NCBI GenBank assembly: GCA_004297765.1
Contig: SCTZ01000148.1
Coordinates: 1 to 46,669 of the forward strand
Direction: 5' to 3'
DNA from: Chloroflexota bacterium
GTDB taxonomy: Bacteria > Chloroflexota > Dehalococcoidia > FW602-bin16
Length of the DNA stretch: 46,669 nt
Both the position numbers and the translations under genes were made by a program. Below are positions 18,188 through 26,617 of the stretch, one piece after another (the first letter of the stretch is position 1; each line of letters starts with the position of its first letter). The notes beneath the pieces were generated by a model. It made no database searches. It worked only from the letters and a program-made list of their open reading frames with translations, and was not told the DNA's origin.

Positions 18188-18396
18188 CGTAGTGGCGGAC
18201 GGCTCTGTCCGCCACGGGGGTGGGGCAGGCGTCTGCGCGCAGGCGTGCTCGCTCTCCCCACTCGGACCCCGCTCCCCGACCCACTTCACAGGCGCCAACT
18301 ATAGCGTTGGGGACGCCCCCGCCCCAGGGGCACATGCAATGTGCCCCTACAGCGCGCCTCCCGCAGGGGCACATTGCATGTGCCCTGGGGGGTGGG
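18188..18396. repeat. Composite palindromic repeat region between thiolase and acyl-CoA dehydrogenase genes
   Basis: Most of the 350-bp gap 18133-18482 is repeats. A hairpin (GTGGCGGAC at 18192-18200 against GTCCGCCAC at 18207-18215) begins with a 27-nt unit (18188-18214) repeated with one change at 20860-20886. Further on, two 19-20-nt arms containing GGGCACAT (18327-18346 and 18367-18385) are inverted copies of each other, and each is nearly self-complementary. I see no gene and no standard promoter. Confidence 0.75.
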
Positions 18397-18482
18397 GATG
18401 CGAGGTCCGCCTTTTCAGACACCCTCTAATACTCCACGATCACCGCTCTGCTGTCGTTTCAGCGAGGTCAGGCAGCGATTCT

Positions 18483-19619
18483 CTATCCCAACAACTGCCG
18501 AGCGATAATGACCCGCTGGATCTGGTTTGTGCCCTCCACGATCTGCGAGAGCTTGGCCTCGCGCATGCGGCGCTCCACCGGGTACTCCTGCATGTAGCCG
18601 TATCCGCCGAAGATCTGAACAGCGTCAGTGGTGACCTTCATGTTGGTGTCGGTGGCGAACAGCTTGGCCATAGCTGCGTGCTTGCCCACTGGCAGACCCT
18701 GGTCCTTCATCGAGGCCGCTTGATAGACGAGCAGGCGCGCCGCCTCGACTTGTGTTGCCATGTCGGCCAGCATGAACTGCAGCCCCTGGAAAGCGGCGAG
18801 CGGCTGGCCGAACTGCGTTCGCTCCTTGGCATACGCGACGGCGTCGTCCAGCGCGCCCTGGGAGTTCCCCACGGCATTGGCCGCGATCCCGATGCGGCCG
18901 GTGTCCAGGGCAGCCATAAAGATCTTGAACCCGCCGCCTTCCTCGCCGATCAGGTTGTCGCGCGTGATACGGCATCCCTCGAACACCACGTCGGTGGTGG
19001 GCGACGCCTTGTTCCCCATCTTCTTCATCTTGTCGCTGAAGCAGAGCCCGGGCGTGCCATTCTCGACGACGAAGGCGCAGATCCCTTTCGTCCCCCTGCT
19101 GCGATCCAGCGTGGCAACCACGACGTAGACGTCGGCTACCCCGCCGCTGGTGATGAAGGTCTTGCGCCCATCCAGGACGTACTCGTTCCCTTGTTTCTCG
19201 ACGCGGGTCTGAAGCGACGCCGCGTCCGATCCAGAGCTCGGCTCGCTGATGGCAAAAGCCCCCAGATAGCGCAGATCCCCCATGGACGGAAGGTACTTCT
19301 GCCGCTGGGACTCGCTGCCGGCGTTGTACAGAGGGTGCTGGGAAAGGGTATGAACGGCCAGCGTCCCCGACGTAGCGATATCACATCGCGCTAGCTCCTC
19401 GAGGACAAGCGCATAGGTCAGATAGCCCAGATCACCCCCGCCGTATGCTTCCGGATAGGGAATGGCCGCCAGTCCCAGCTCGCCGATCTTGGAGAAGATG
19501 GAGCGATCGAACAGGCTCTGCTCGTCACGATCTCCGGCGCCCGGCGCCAATTCGCGCTGCGCAAAGTCCCGCGCAAGTCGTTGGATCCTCTTCTGGTCCT
19601 CATTGATAACTATCTGCAT
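18483..19619 (-). CDS. Acyl-CoA dehydrogenase
   Basis: A 378-residue FAD acyl-CoA dehydrogenase that would introduce an alpha-beta double bond into acyl-CoA and pass electrons to electron-transfer flavoprotein. Visible features are the [12 protein letters not shown]-terminal region, [17 protein letters not shown] flavin motif, FITSGG, the C-terminal [14 protein letters not shown] and the probable catalytic glutamate in [17 protein letters not shown] precedes the ATG. It starts 12 bp after the upstream LLM oxidoreductase and belongs to the same transcript. Confidence 0.95.
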   Translation of the reverse strand: MQIVINEDQKRIQRLARDFAQRELAPGAGDRDEQSLFDRSIFSKIGELGLAAIPYPEAYGGGDLGYLTYALVLEELARCDIATSGTLAVHTLSQHPLYNAGSESQRQKYLPSMGDLRYLGAFAISEPSSGSDAASLQTRVEKQGNEYVLDGRKTFITSGGVADVYVVVATLDRSRGTKGICAFVVENGTPGLCFSDKMKKMGNKASPTTDVVFEGCRITRDNLIGEEGGGFKIFMAALDTGRIGIAANAVGNSQGALDDAVAYAKERTQFGQPLAAFQGLQFMLADMATQVEAARLLVYQAASMKDQGLPVGKHAAMAKLFATDTNMKVTTDAVQIFGGYGYMQEYPVERRMREAKLSQIVEGTNQIQRVIIARQLLG

Positions 19620-19631
19620 CCGACAAACCCC

Positions 19632-20774
19632 TTAGCCCGACGTCACATACCGCATAGCATCCAGCGTCAGCGCGAACGAGGACCGCAGCTTAGCCGGATC
19701 CGCGACAAACGTCATGTTCCATAGGATAGGGTGCTCTAGCCCATGCTCAACGTACTCGCGCGTCACAGACGCGACCTCTTCCGGCGTGCCATGCAGGATA
19801 TACCCCTCGCACACATCCCGGGGCACCTTGGCAAGGGCAGACAGTATCTCTTCGCGCCCGTGGCGCGTTGAGATAAACTGAGAGATTCCAGGATAATTCT
19901 CTCCCAACGGATGTTCCACACCGCCCCAGCGTCGGAACGCCTCTGTCGGCAGCATGAGCAGGCAGAGCATCTTCACGAAGGGAGCGTCAAGCAGCCGGTG
20001 GCAGCTATCATGATCCACGTCGATAACCATCGGGGCGACTAGCCCAGCGACGATGGCGTCCGGGTCTCGCCCGTGTTGCGATGCCGTCTGGCGGATCGAG
20101 CCGAGCATGGCGCCGTACTCGCGCGCGTCCATGTGACGATAGGGAAGCCAGCCGTCCCCATGCTTGCCGACAAGCTGAAGCATGCGCGGTCCATGAGCGG
20201 CGATCCAGATGGGAGGATACTTCCCTGACTCGTACGGACCCAATCCCAGGACGGCATCTTTGAGGGTCCAGAACTCCCCTTCGAAACTCACCGGCTGATC
20301 GGTCTCCCACAGCAAGCGGATGATCTTGATGGCTTCCTCGAGGCGAGCCACGGGGCGATTGAGCTCGAAGCCGTAGGGGATGGTGTTCATGGCCTCGCCA
20401 GATCCGAGCCCCGCGATGCAGCGTCCCTTGCTGGCGTGATCCACCGAGAGGAAGCTCTGGGCCAGCACGGCCGGATGTCGACGGACCGGCTCGGATACCA
20501 GCGTCCCCACTTTGATGCGGCTTGTCTGCAGCCCGGCCGCCGCCATAGCGACAAACGGGTCCAAAAACAGGTGTGGGTTAGCTTCCACTTGCGCCAGAGC
20601 CGTGAACTCCGGTGTCCAGATGGAAGCGGGGAAATAGCCCATCAGATGATCCGCCCACCACATGGCAGCAAAGCCTTGCTCTTCGCTGCGCTGAGTGAGC
20701 CGGACGACGTTGCTCAGCGGGGGAGCCGAGCTACCCGTGGCGCCGAAGGTGACCGGTCGAGAGTTCTTGGCCAC
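19632..20774 (-). CDS. LLM-class (F420-type) flavin-dependent oxidoreductase
   Basis: A 380-residue luciferase-fold protein. GTG at 20774 is chosen because GGAGGAG lies 6 nt upstream and the N-terminus then aligns with the paralogue at 21053-22195, which is also 380 residues. Motifs: WWADHLMGY, VSEPVRRHPAVLAQ, DHASKGRCIAGLGSGE, PYGFELNRPVARLEEA and PPIWIAAHGPRML. These resemble F420-dependent ketoreductases such as the mycobacterial phthiodiolone ketoreductase, so a ketone or secondary alcohol substrate is plausible. Cofactor use is family inference. It is about 60% identical by eye to its tandem neighbour. Confidence 0.88.
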   Translation of the reverse strand: MAKNSRPVTFGATGSSAPPLSNVVRLTQRSEEQGFAAMWWADHLMGYFPASIWTPEFTALAQVEANPHLFLDPFVAMAAAGLQTSRIKVGTLVSEPVRRHPAVLAQSFLSVDHASKGRCIAGLGSGEAMNTIPYGFELNRPVARLEEAIKIIRLLWETDQPVSFEGEFWTLKDAVLGLGPYESGKYPPIWIAAHGPRMLQLVGKHGDGWLPYRHMDAREYGAMLGSIRQTASQHGRDPDAIVAGLVAPMVIDVDHDSCHRLLDAPFVKMLCLLMLPTEAFRRWGGVEHPLGENYPGISQFISTRHGREEILSALAKVPRDVCEGYILHGTPEEVASVTREYVEHGLEHPILWNMTFVADPAKLRSSFALTLDAMRYVTSG

Positions 20775-20859
20775 GTAATTCTCCTCCCCAGGGACAGATT
20801 GCGCTGCCCGCCGTTGGCCACGAAGTATTAGTGGTGGATCCACCAGTTCTTTACGTTTT

Positions 20860-20947
20860 CGTAGCGGCGGACGGCTCTGTCCGCCAGGGGGTGGGGTAGG
20901 GCGCGCCCCCGCCCCACCTCTGGCGGACACGGCGGTCCGCCACTACG
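20860..20947. repeat. 88-bp element with inverted ends CGTAGYGGCGGAC
   Basis: The element begins CGTAGCGGCGGAC (20860-20872) and ends GTCCGCCACTACG (20935-20947), an inverted copy with one change. The interior has a second inverted GGGGTGGGG / CCCCGCCCCACC pair. The left 27 nt recur at 18188-18214. It looks like a small palindromic, MITE- or REP-like dispersed repeat between the two LLM genes. Confidence 0.75.
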
Positions 20948-20996
20948 GATGTCGATTAGACTTGGCGGATGCACCAATTAGTTGAGATCCGCCTGA

Positions 20997-21024
20997 GGCA
21001 GAGCCCTCCCGGGAGGGCTCTGCC
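20997..21024. repeat. Perfect 28-nt palindrome downstream of the second LLM gene
   Basis: GGCAGAGCCCTCCC (20997-21010) is followed directly by its exact complement (21011-21024). It lies 28 nt past the stop of the LLM gene at 21053. No T-run follows on the minus strand, so an mRNA 3'-end stabiliser or processing site is as likely as a terminator. Confidence 0.7.
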
Positions 21025-21052
21025 CCAGAATAACAACAACCGGGTGTCAGCG

Positions 21053-22195
21053 CTAGGCCGACGCCTGGTCGACGTACTTCAAGAGCTCGACCATCAGGTT
21101 GAACGATGGTCGCAGGTGATCCATGCCGGCGCAGTACGTCATGTTCCAGAGGGCCGCATGTTGCATCCCCTGGTGGCCGAAATTGATGACCTGCTCGGCG
21201 AGGTCTTCCGGCGAGCCATGGAAGATCGTTTCGTGCACCACTTCGGACGGAATCTTGTCGATGACTTCCAGGGCAGCCTCGCGGCTGAACCGCGTGGGAA
21301 TCCACGAGTTGAAGCCGTTGAACGGATGGCCCAGCGGATGGGGCACACCGGCGTATTTCAGGTACATGTCCGAGGGGAACAGCACGGAGAGCACCTTGAC
21401 GAAGGGGTTCTCCAGCAGCTTGTGCGCCTCTTCGTGGGTCTTGGCGATCACGAGCAGCGCCGTCAGGCCCGCCCGGATGGCGTTGGGGTCGCGCCCGGCC
21501 TTCCCTGCCGCCTGGCGGATCTGCTTCAGCTTCGAGCCGTACTCCTGCGGGTCGAGCATCTGCGGGATCCAGCCGTCCCCAAACTGTCCCGTGATCTCGA
21601 GCATGCGGGGACCGTGGGACGCAACCCAGATCGGTGGGTATTTGCCAGGGTTATACGGGCCCAATCCCAGCACGGCATCCTTGAGGGTCCAGAATTCGCC
21701 CTCGTAGCTCACAGGCTGATCGGTCTCCCACAGCATCCGAATGATCTTGAGGGCCTCCGCCAGCCGAGAAACCGGCTTATCGAAGGGGATGCCGTATGGT
21801 AACGTGTTGAGCCCCTCACCCGTCCCGATGCCAGCGATGCAGCGCCCTTTGCTGGCATGATCAACCGATAGGAAGCTCTGGGCCAGCACGGCGGGATGCC
21901 GACGCAGCGGCTCGGTCACCAGCGTCCCGATCTTGATCGTCTTCGTGTGCAGTCCGGCGGCGGCCATGGCCACGAACGGATCCAGGTACAGGTGCGGGTT
22001 CTCCTGGGTCAGGGCCATATCGGTCAGATCCGGCGTCCACAGCGAGCTAGGGTAAAACCCCATCAGATGATCCGGCCACCAGGCGATCTCGTAGCCTTGC
22101 TCCTCGTTGCGCTGCGCAAGCCGAATAACATTGTCCAGCGGGGGCATCTGAATGCCCGGAGACCCGAAAGTGATCTTGTGCGGAAGCTTGGCCAT
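21053..22195 (-). CDS. LLM-class (F420-type) flavin-dependent oxidoreductase
   Basis: A 380-residue paralogue of the next gene downstream, with the same motif order: WWPDHLMGFYPSSLWTP, VTEPLRRHPAVLAQ, DHASKGRCIAGIGTGE, PYGIPFDKPVSRLAEA, PPIWVASHGPRMLE and GVPHPLGHPFNG. It begins 9 bp after the B12-binding mutase subunit stop, so it is coupled to the mutase genes. The upstream ribosome site is weak (ATAGAG). Resemblance to phthiodiolone-type ketoreductases points to F420-dependent reduction of a keto group or oxidation of the matching alcohol; the substrate is not known. Confidence 0.88.
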   Translation of the reverse strand: MAKLPHKITFGSPGIQMPPLDNVIRLAQRNEEQGYEIAWWPDHLMGFYPSSLWTPDLTDMALTQENPHLYLDPFVAMAAAGLHTKTIKIGTLVTEPLRRHPAVLAQSFLSVDHASKGRCIAGIGTGEGLNTLPYGIPFDKPVSRLAEALKIIRMLWETDQPVSYEGEFWTLKDAVLGLGPYNPGKYPPIWVASHGPRMLEITGQFGDGWIPQMLDPQEYGSKLKQIRQAAGKAGRDPNAIRAGLTALLVIAKTHEEAHKLLENPFVKVLSVLFPSDMYLKYAGVPHPLGHPFNGFNSWIPTRFSREAALEVIDKIPSEVVHETIFHGSPEDLAEQVINFGHQGMQHAALWNMTYCAGMDHLRPSFNLMVELLKYVDQASA

Positions 22196-22204
22196 GGTCA
22201 GTCT

Positions 22205-22624
22205 CTATCCCCCGATCTCCACTGCTCGCCGCGCGAGGACGGCATCCCGCACGCCGGCGACGGCCTCTTCCGGCGAGGCTACCGACGTGAAGACGCCGGC
22301 CACACCCAGGGCCTTCAGTTGCGCGATGTCGTCGGTCGGAATCAAGCCGCCCATAATGACGGGCACGTTGCCCATGCCGGCCTTCTTCAACTCATCGATG
22401 AGCTCAGCGGCCACCAGCAGGTGTGCGCCGGTAAGGATGCTGAAACCGATGGCATCTACGTCCTCTTGCAGAGCGACCTCAACGGCCTCCTTGGCCGTGC
22501 CGACACGGGAGAAGATTGTCTCCATGCCGGCTTCCATCAGCTTGCGGGAGATATAGCGTCCCCCGCGATCATGGGCATCGAAGTTGAGCTTGCAGACTAG
22601 CACGCGAATTCTTTGCTCTGTCAT
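22205..22624 (-). CDS. B12-binding small subunit of a split acyl-CoA mutase
   Basis: A 139-residue cobalamin-binding domain. The base-off B12 signature is complete: DAHDRGG (D-x-H-x-x-G), then SILTGAH (S-x-L) and VIMGGLIP (GG). I start at the ATG at 22624 (MTEQRIRVLVCKLNFD), preceded by AAGG; the frame is open to a GTG at 22660 with no ribosome site. It lies 120 bp downstream of the large subunit, as in split isobutyryl-, 2-hydroxyisobutyryl- and some methylmalonyl-CoA mutases. It carries the adenosylcobalamin used for radical carbon-skeleton rearrangement. Confidence 0.92.
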   Translation of the reverse strand: MTEQRIRVLVCKLNFDAHDRGGRYISRKLMEAGMETIFSRVGTAKEAVEVALQEDVDAIGFSILTGAHLLVAAELIDELKKAGMGNVPVIMGGLIPTDDIAQLKALGVAGVFTSVASPEEAVAGVRDAVLARRAVEIGG

Positions 22625-22744
22625 GTCCTTTACCTTCCCAAGTTTCTCCTGACTCGCCACGTCGGTTCGCTCCCGCGGGCAGGTCAGTCTTGGCTGTCAC
22701 AATGATGGCAAGTCTCAGATAGGACGGGATGCTCCTCTACACCG

Positions 22745-24391
22745 CTAGATGCCAAAGCCCCATCCGTACACGTCTTTGAGAACACCCATGATCTCCTGCT
22801 GGGTGGCGTAGGTCTGGACCGCGTCGATCAGGACCGGCGCGAGGGCGCCCTGCACCCGCGACTCGGCCGCCACGCGCACACGCGCCAGCGCCGCCTGCAC
22901 CGCGGCATTATCTCGCTCGGCCCGCAGTTGCTTGATGCGCTCGACCGCCAACTGCTCGATGGCGGGATCCATCTGGAAGCGATCGGTGTGGACGTCTTCC
23001 TCGACCTTGTACTTGTTGACGCCCACTACGACACGCTCGTTCTTCCGGATCTGCTCCTGGTAGCGGTAGCCTTCCTCCAAGATAGTAGCCTTCACCCAGC
23101 CGCTCTCGAGAGCCTTGATGAAGCCGCCCCGAGCCTTGACCTCTTCCAGGATCTTCTCGGCCTCGGCCTCGATCTGGTCGGTGAGTGCCTCGATGTACCA
23201 GGAGCCACCCAGAGGATCCGCTACCTTGGTGATGTTGGTCTCCTGCAGGATGATCTGCTGAGTGCGCAGCGCCAGGCGAGCGGATAGCTCCGTCGGAATG
23301 GCGATGCTCTCGTCGTAGGCACAGGTATGCAGCGAGTTCGTTCCGGCCAGCACGGCGCCGAGCGCCTCAATGGTCGCACGAATCATGTTATTCAGCGGCT
23401 GCTGAACTGTGAGCGAGTGTCCCGCCGTGTGGACGTGAATGCGAGCGTGGTGACAACGCGGGTCCTGGCAGCCGTACTTCTCTTTGGTTAGCTTGGCCCA
23501 CATGCGCCGCAGGGCCCGCAGCTTGGCGATATCCTCAAAGATATCGATGTCCACGCAGATCTGGAAGCCCAGCCGTGAGACGAACTTGTCTGGATCCAGT
23601 CCGGCGTCCACGCAGGACTGCATCGTCGCGTCGGCCCAGGCCAGGGTGAAGGCTAGCTCCTGAGCCGCGTTGGCGCCAGCCTCGCGGATCAGATAGCCGG
23701 AGAAGTTGGTAGTGTTCCAGCGCGGCAGGTGCTCGGTGGCGTACTTGATGAGCTCCGTCGACAGGAAGAGGGCGTTGCGGGGCGGGAAGCCAGGGTTGTC
23801 AACGCAGAAGCCCTTCAGAAGCCAGTTCATGCTGTTGCCGCGCAGCTTGGCCTCCGGATAACCTGCCTTCTTGGCCGCCGCCACGTAGCAGGCCATTCCG
23901 ATGAGGCAGGTGTCGCCGGTGATCAGGCTGAAGTTCACCTTATCCAGCGGCATATCTTTGACAAGCGTCTCAATATCGGCCAGGCTGCTGAAGTTCATTC
24001 CGCCCAGACCGACGTGGCCTCTCGCCTCCGGATGATCCGGATCGAGCCCGCCCTTGGTCGGATTGTCGAAGACCACGTTGAAAACGAGCTGCCCGAAGTA
24101 TCCCTCCATGCCCTCCTTCACCAGGAGGTCCATCCGCTCCCGGGTGTGCTCGGCCAGACCGTAGCCCAGCACCTGCTGCATCATCCAGGGGGTCTCGCGA
24201 TACATGCGCCCGTAGATGCCACGGGTGTAGGGATACTGGCCGGGCTTGCCAACCGCTTCGGCCATGTTGGTGCCGGCCACATCCTCAGGCCCGTAGGTGG
24301 ACTTGAGCGGAAGGCCGCCGAGGGTATACTGGATGTCTTCTGTCGCTGGGGTTCCGGGAGCCCCACCGCTCCGCGTGTCTTGCAGTGTCAT
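22745..24391 (-). CDS. Large subunit of a B12 acyl-CoA mutase, divergent, substrate unknown
   Basis: A 548-residue TIM-barrel subunit of the methylmalonyl-CoA mutase family. Shared landmarks are YPYTRGIYGRMYRETPW, VFDNPTKGGLDPDHP, PLDKVNFSL, SGYLIREAGA and TNSLHTCAYDE. By hand alignment to the Propionibacterium enzyme, its diagnostic residues are changed: Tyr89 is Val74, Gln197 is Met188, Arg207 (which holds the substrate carboxylate) is Asp198, and His244 is Leu234. It is therefore unlikely to be a true methylmalonyl-CoA mutase and does not match the isobutyryl (Phe/Gln) or 2-hydroxyisobutyryl (Ile/Gln) pattern either. AGGAGG precedes the ATG. Genes upstream and downstream are beta-oxidation enzymes. 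Confidence 0.88.
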   Translation of the reverse strand: MTLQDTRSGGAPGTPATEDIQYTLGGLPLKSTYGPEDVAGTNMAEAVGKPGQYPYTRGIYGRMYRETPWMMQQVLGYGLAEHTRERMDLLVKEGMEGYFGQLVFNVVFDNPTKGGLDPDHPEARGHVGLGGMNFSSLADIETLVKDMPLDKVNFSLITGDTCLIGMACYVAAAKKAGYPEAKLRGNSMNWLLKGFCVDNPGFPPRNALFLSTELIKYATEHLPRWNTTNFSGYLIREAGANAAQELAFTLAWADATMQSCVDAGLDPDKFVSRLGFQICVDIDIFEDIAKLRALRRMWAKLTKEKYGCQDPRCHHARIHVHTAGHSLTVQQPLNNMIRATIEALGAVLAGTNSLHTCAYDESIAIPTELSARLALRTQQIILQETNITKVADPLGGSWYIEALTDQIEAEAEKILEEVKARGGFIKALESGWVKATILEEGYRYQEQIRKNERVVVGVNKYKVEEDVHTDRFQMDPAIEQLAVERIKQLRAERDNAAVQAALARVRVAAESRVQGALAPVLIDAVQTYATQQEIMGVLKDVYGWGFGI

Positions 24392-24460
24392 GAGCGCAAC
24401 CTCCTGTATGATCGCAACGCCGAGTGCGTCTGTCTCTGGTGCTCGAGCTACTCGCTCGAG

Positions 24461-25123
24461 TTACATGGTTCCGTCGGTCTTCTTAACCAGTGCCGTCCAG
24501 GCTTCCTGATCGACACTTAACACCCAATTATGAATGATCTGCCAGGCGAAATCAGGTACGTCGGGAAAGCTTCCGTACTCTATGGTGACCTCAAAGTGTG
24601 GCTTGCCGGCCAGGTCGGTGACTGGCAGAAGTGCATCCGAGCAGCCGTCGAACTCCACCAGCCGGTAGTCTTTGCGCCGCACCAGCCCAGCATCCAGTGT
24701 GGCATCCACCTTTAGCCAGCGACCATCCAAATGAACGGCATTCAGACCATGCATGCGAATGATCTGGCTGCCGTTCAGCTCCACGTAGCGCCCTGTCAGC
24801 TTGTGGTCCCGGATCTCCTGAAAGGCCACCATGGCTGGTATGCCAACAGCACGCAGCAATGAAGCCAGGGCAACGGCCTTCGGCGTGCAGGCACCATCGC
24901 GGCGCTGCAGCGTCCGCGTCGCCTTCAGATCGTCGCGCTCCCTGATCTCAGGAGCGAAGTCGTAGGTTATCTCGTCCCGCACGAACTCGAAGAGGGCGAT
25001 TGCTCGCTCGCGATCGGTCGTGCACCCCGACGTCACGGATCGAGCTGTCTCGACTACCAAAGGATCGTCCGACTCGATAAGCCTGGTCGGACGCATGCAG
25101 TCTGCTGTCACGATTCGTTGCAT
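24461..25123 (-). CDS. Transglutaminase-like (cysteine protease fold) protein
   Basis: A 220-residue cytoplasmic protein with no signal peptide. The catalytic triad of the transglutaminase-like superfamily is visible: Cys79 in RRDGACTPKAVALASLLRA, His125 in MHGLNAVHLDGRW and Asp140 in LKVDATLD. Bacterial members are usually thiol proteases, amidases or peptide N-glycanase-like enzymes; the actual reaction is unknown. It lies between an ABC binding lipoprotein and the mutase, 69 bp before the latter. The ribosome site at 25123 is weak. Its role in a catabolic run is unclear. Confidence 0.8.
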   Translation of the reverse strand: MQRIVTADCMRPTRLIESDDPLVVETARSVTSGCTTDRERAIALFEFVRDEITYDFAPEIRERDDLKATRTLQRRDGACTPKAVALASLLRAVGIPAMVAFQEIRDHKLTGRYVELNGSQIIRMHGLNAVHLDGRWLKVDATLDAGLVRRKDYRLVEFDGCSDALLPVTDLAGKPHFEVTIEYGSFPDVPDFAWQIIHNWVLSVDQEAWTALVKKTDGTM

Positions 25124-25179
25124 GATTATCGGATCGCCTCTAGGAAAGTCTGTGAGAAGCCTCAGCCACAGCGTTCCGT

Positions 25180-25221
25180 GAGACCGCCGCGATCCTTCCG
25201 CGGAGGCCCCGCGGCGGTCTC
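25180..25221. repeat. Inverted repeat, GAGACCGCCGCG arms
   Basis: GAGACCGCCGCG (25180-25191) pairs exactly with CGCGGCGGTCTC (25210-25221); the 18-nt interior contains a further imperfect CCTTCCGCGGAGG stem. The core matches the hairpin at 15377-15410. It fills much of the 168-bp gap between the binding lipoprotein and the transglutaminase-like gene. Confidence 0.7.
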
Positions 25222-25291
25222 GGCCGTAATCTTGAAGACCGCCGCAGCAGGTATGACGAAGCTGTACCAGCTTCCCGCATCCTCTCGTAAG

Positions 25292-26617
25292 TTAGTACCC
25301 CGGTGCCATCTCGAAGGCTCCGTCCTTCAAGCCTGCCGACTGGGCCATAACGATGTCGTCCAGACCTAGGCCGACATGGTTGTCTTTCGTGAACGTCCAG
25401 ACGGCGTGTGCGCCTTCAAAGTCCTTCATCGTCTCCAGCGCGGCAGCCACCTTAGGACCCTCGGTGCTCTGGGCCTTTTCCACTGCCCACTTCAGTATAT
25501 ATCCCAGGTCATAGTAGAGCGAGTGCATTTGCGCACTGTCTTTCAATGGCTTCTGGTTCAGTTTCTTGGATAGCTTGTCGAGAAAATCGCGAGTCTTGGG
25601 CGTAAGCGGCTTCTTATCCGAGAACGACATGCGTTCCTGGTTGTACGAGTACACTCTCTTCATGCCATCCACACCCACTCCGTTTATGACGACAGAAGAG
25701 GAGAGATCCGACGTTCCGACGTAAGGTACTTCCCATCCCGCGCTTTGCATGGCCTTGAGAACACGGACCGAGTCCATAGATAGCGTAGCGGCGAGCACAG
25801 CATCGACGCCCGCCTTCTTCAGATTGTTGACCTGTAGCGTGGCGTCCTGGGCCCCCTGCGGAATCTGCTCGGTGGGCGGATTCGTGAAGCCTCTCTTCTC
25901 CAGTTCAGCCTTATAAGCCGCGACAGTCGAGTTTCCGTACGCTGTTGACTCGGCCAGGATGCCGATCTTCTTGGCCTTCATGACTTCGGCGACGTACTTG
26001 ACCACGATTTGTGCCTGCATACTGGAGATGATCGTGCCGGTGAACAGGTATGGGTACTGCTTTGGATCGTTGACCTGGTCAGCCGACGGTGAGCCAAGCA
26101 TGAACGCCTTTCGCTCGGTCGCGTACGGCGCGATGGCCAGGGCCGGCGAGCTGATGGTGGTGCCGATGATAAGCGACACCCCTTGCTTCTCCACCAACTC
26201 CTCGGCGGCCGTGCGGGCCTTGGTGGGATCACCCGCGTCGTCTCGCTCAATGAGCTCGACTTTGCGACCCATAATACCACCGGCCGAGTTGATCTCTTCG
26301 ATGGCCATTCGGAGCCCTGTCTGCATATTGACGCCAATGGCCCCGATGCTGCCGCTCAACGAGAGAATCATACCGACCTTCAAAGGATCTTTGGAGGCCG
26401 CAGGCGCCGACGCCGATGCTGACGCCGAGGCAGGGGCTGATGCGGACGGCGAAGCCGACGTCGACGGCTTGGCGCTCGCCGAGGACTGAGGCGACTGGGC
26501 CTGTGGAGCGCTCTGTCCTCCTGCGCCACATCCAACCAGGAGACTCGCGATTACCACGGCCGAGAAAAGGACACCAAGGACTGATTTCGCATGGGATCGT
26601 GCGGACGATCGACGCAT
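25292..26617 (-). CDS. Branched-chain amino-acid-type (LivK-like) ABC substrate-binding lipoprotein
   Basis: A 441-residue extracellular binding protein. AAGGAGG (26624-26630) 6 nt upstream selects the ATG at 26617 over the one at 26635. A lipoprotein signal ends in LLVGC (Cys30), followed by about 50 residues of Ser/Ala/Pro low complexity, a flexible tether. The fold begins at LKVGMILSLSGSIGAIG and has GRKVELIERDDAGDPTKA, typical of type I Leu/Ile/Val- or amide-binding proteins, which also bind aromatic and carboxylic acids. No LivHMGF permease or ATPase genes are in the window, so it is an orphan here. Its site inside a degradation run suggests capture of the pathway substrate. Confidence 0.88.
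   Translation of the reverse strand: MRRSSARSHAKSVLGVLFSAVVIASLLVGCGAGGQSAPQAQSPQSSASAKPSTSASPSASAPASASASASAPAASKDPLKVGMILSLSGSIGAIGVNMQTGLRMAIEEINSAGGIMGRKVELIERDDAGDPTKARTAAEELVEKQGVSLIIGTTISSPALAIAPYATERKAFMLGSPSADQVNDPKQYPYLFTGTIISSMQAQIVVKYVAEVMKAKKIGILAESTAYGNSTVAAYKAELEKRGFTNPPTEQIPQGAQDATLQVNNLKKAGVDAVLAATLSMDSVRVLKAMQSAGWEVPYVGTSDLSSSVVINGVGVDGMKRVYSYNQERMSFSDKKPLTPKTRDFLDKLSKKLNQKPLKDSAQMHSLYYDLGYILKWAVEKAQSTEGPKVAAALETMKDFEGAHAVWTFTKDNHVGLGLDDIVMAQSAGLKDGAFEMAPGY

Noticed and set aside
18192..19394. Plus-strand open frame of 400 codons
   Set aside because: Antisense to the acyl-CoA dehydrogenase, and it begins in palindromic repeat DNA; no motif.
22745..24391. Plain methylmalonyl-CoA mutase annotation
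   Set aside because: Family membership is clear, but the substrate-binding Tyr and Arg and the conserved His are replaced, so the specific name is not supported.
24392..24460. Cobalamin riboswitch near the mutase
   Set aside because: The gap is only 69 bp, too short, with no B12-box-like sequence seen.
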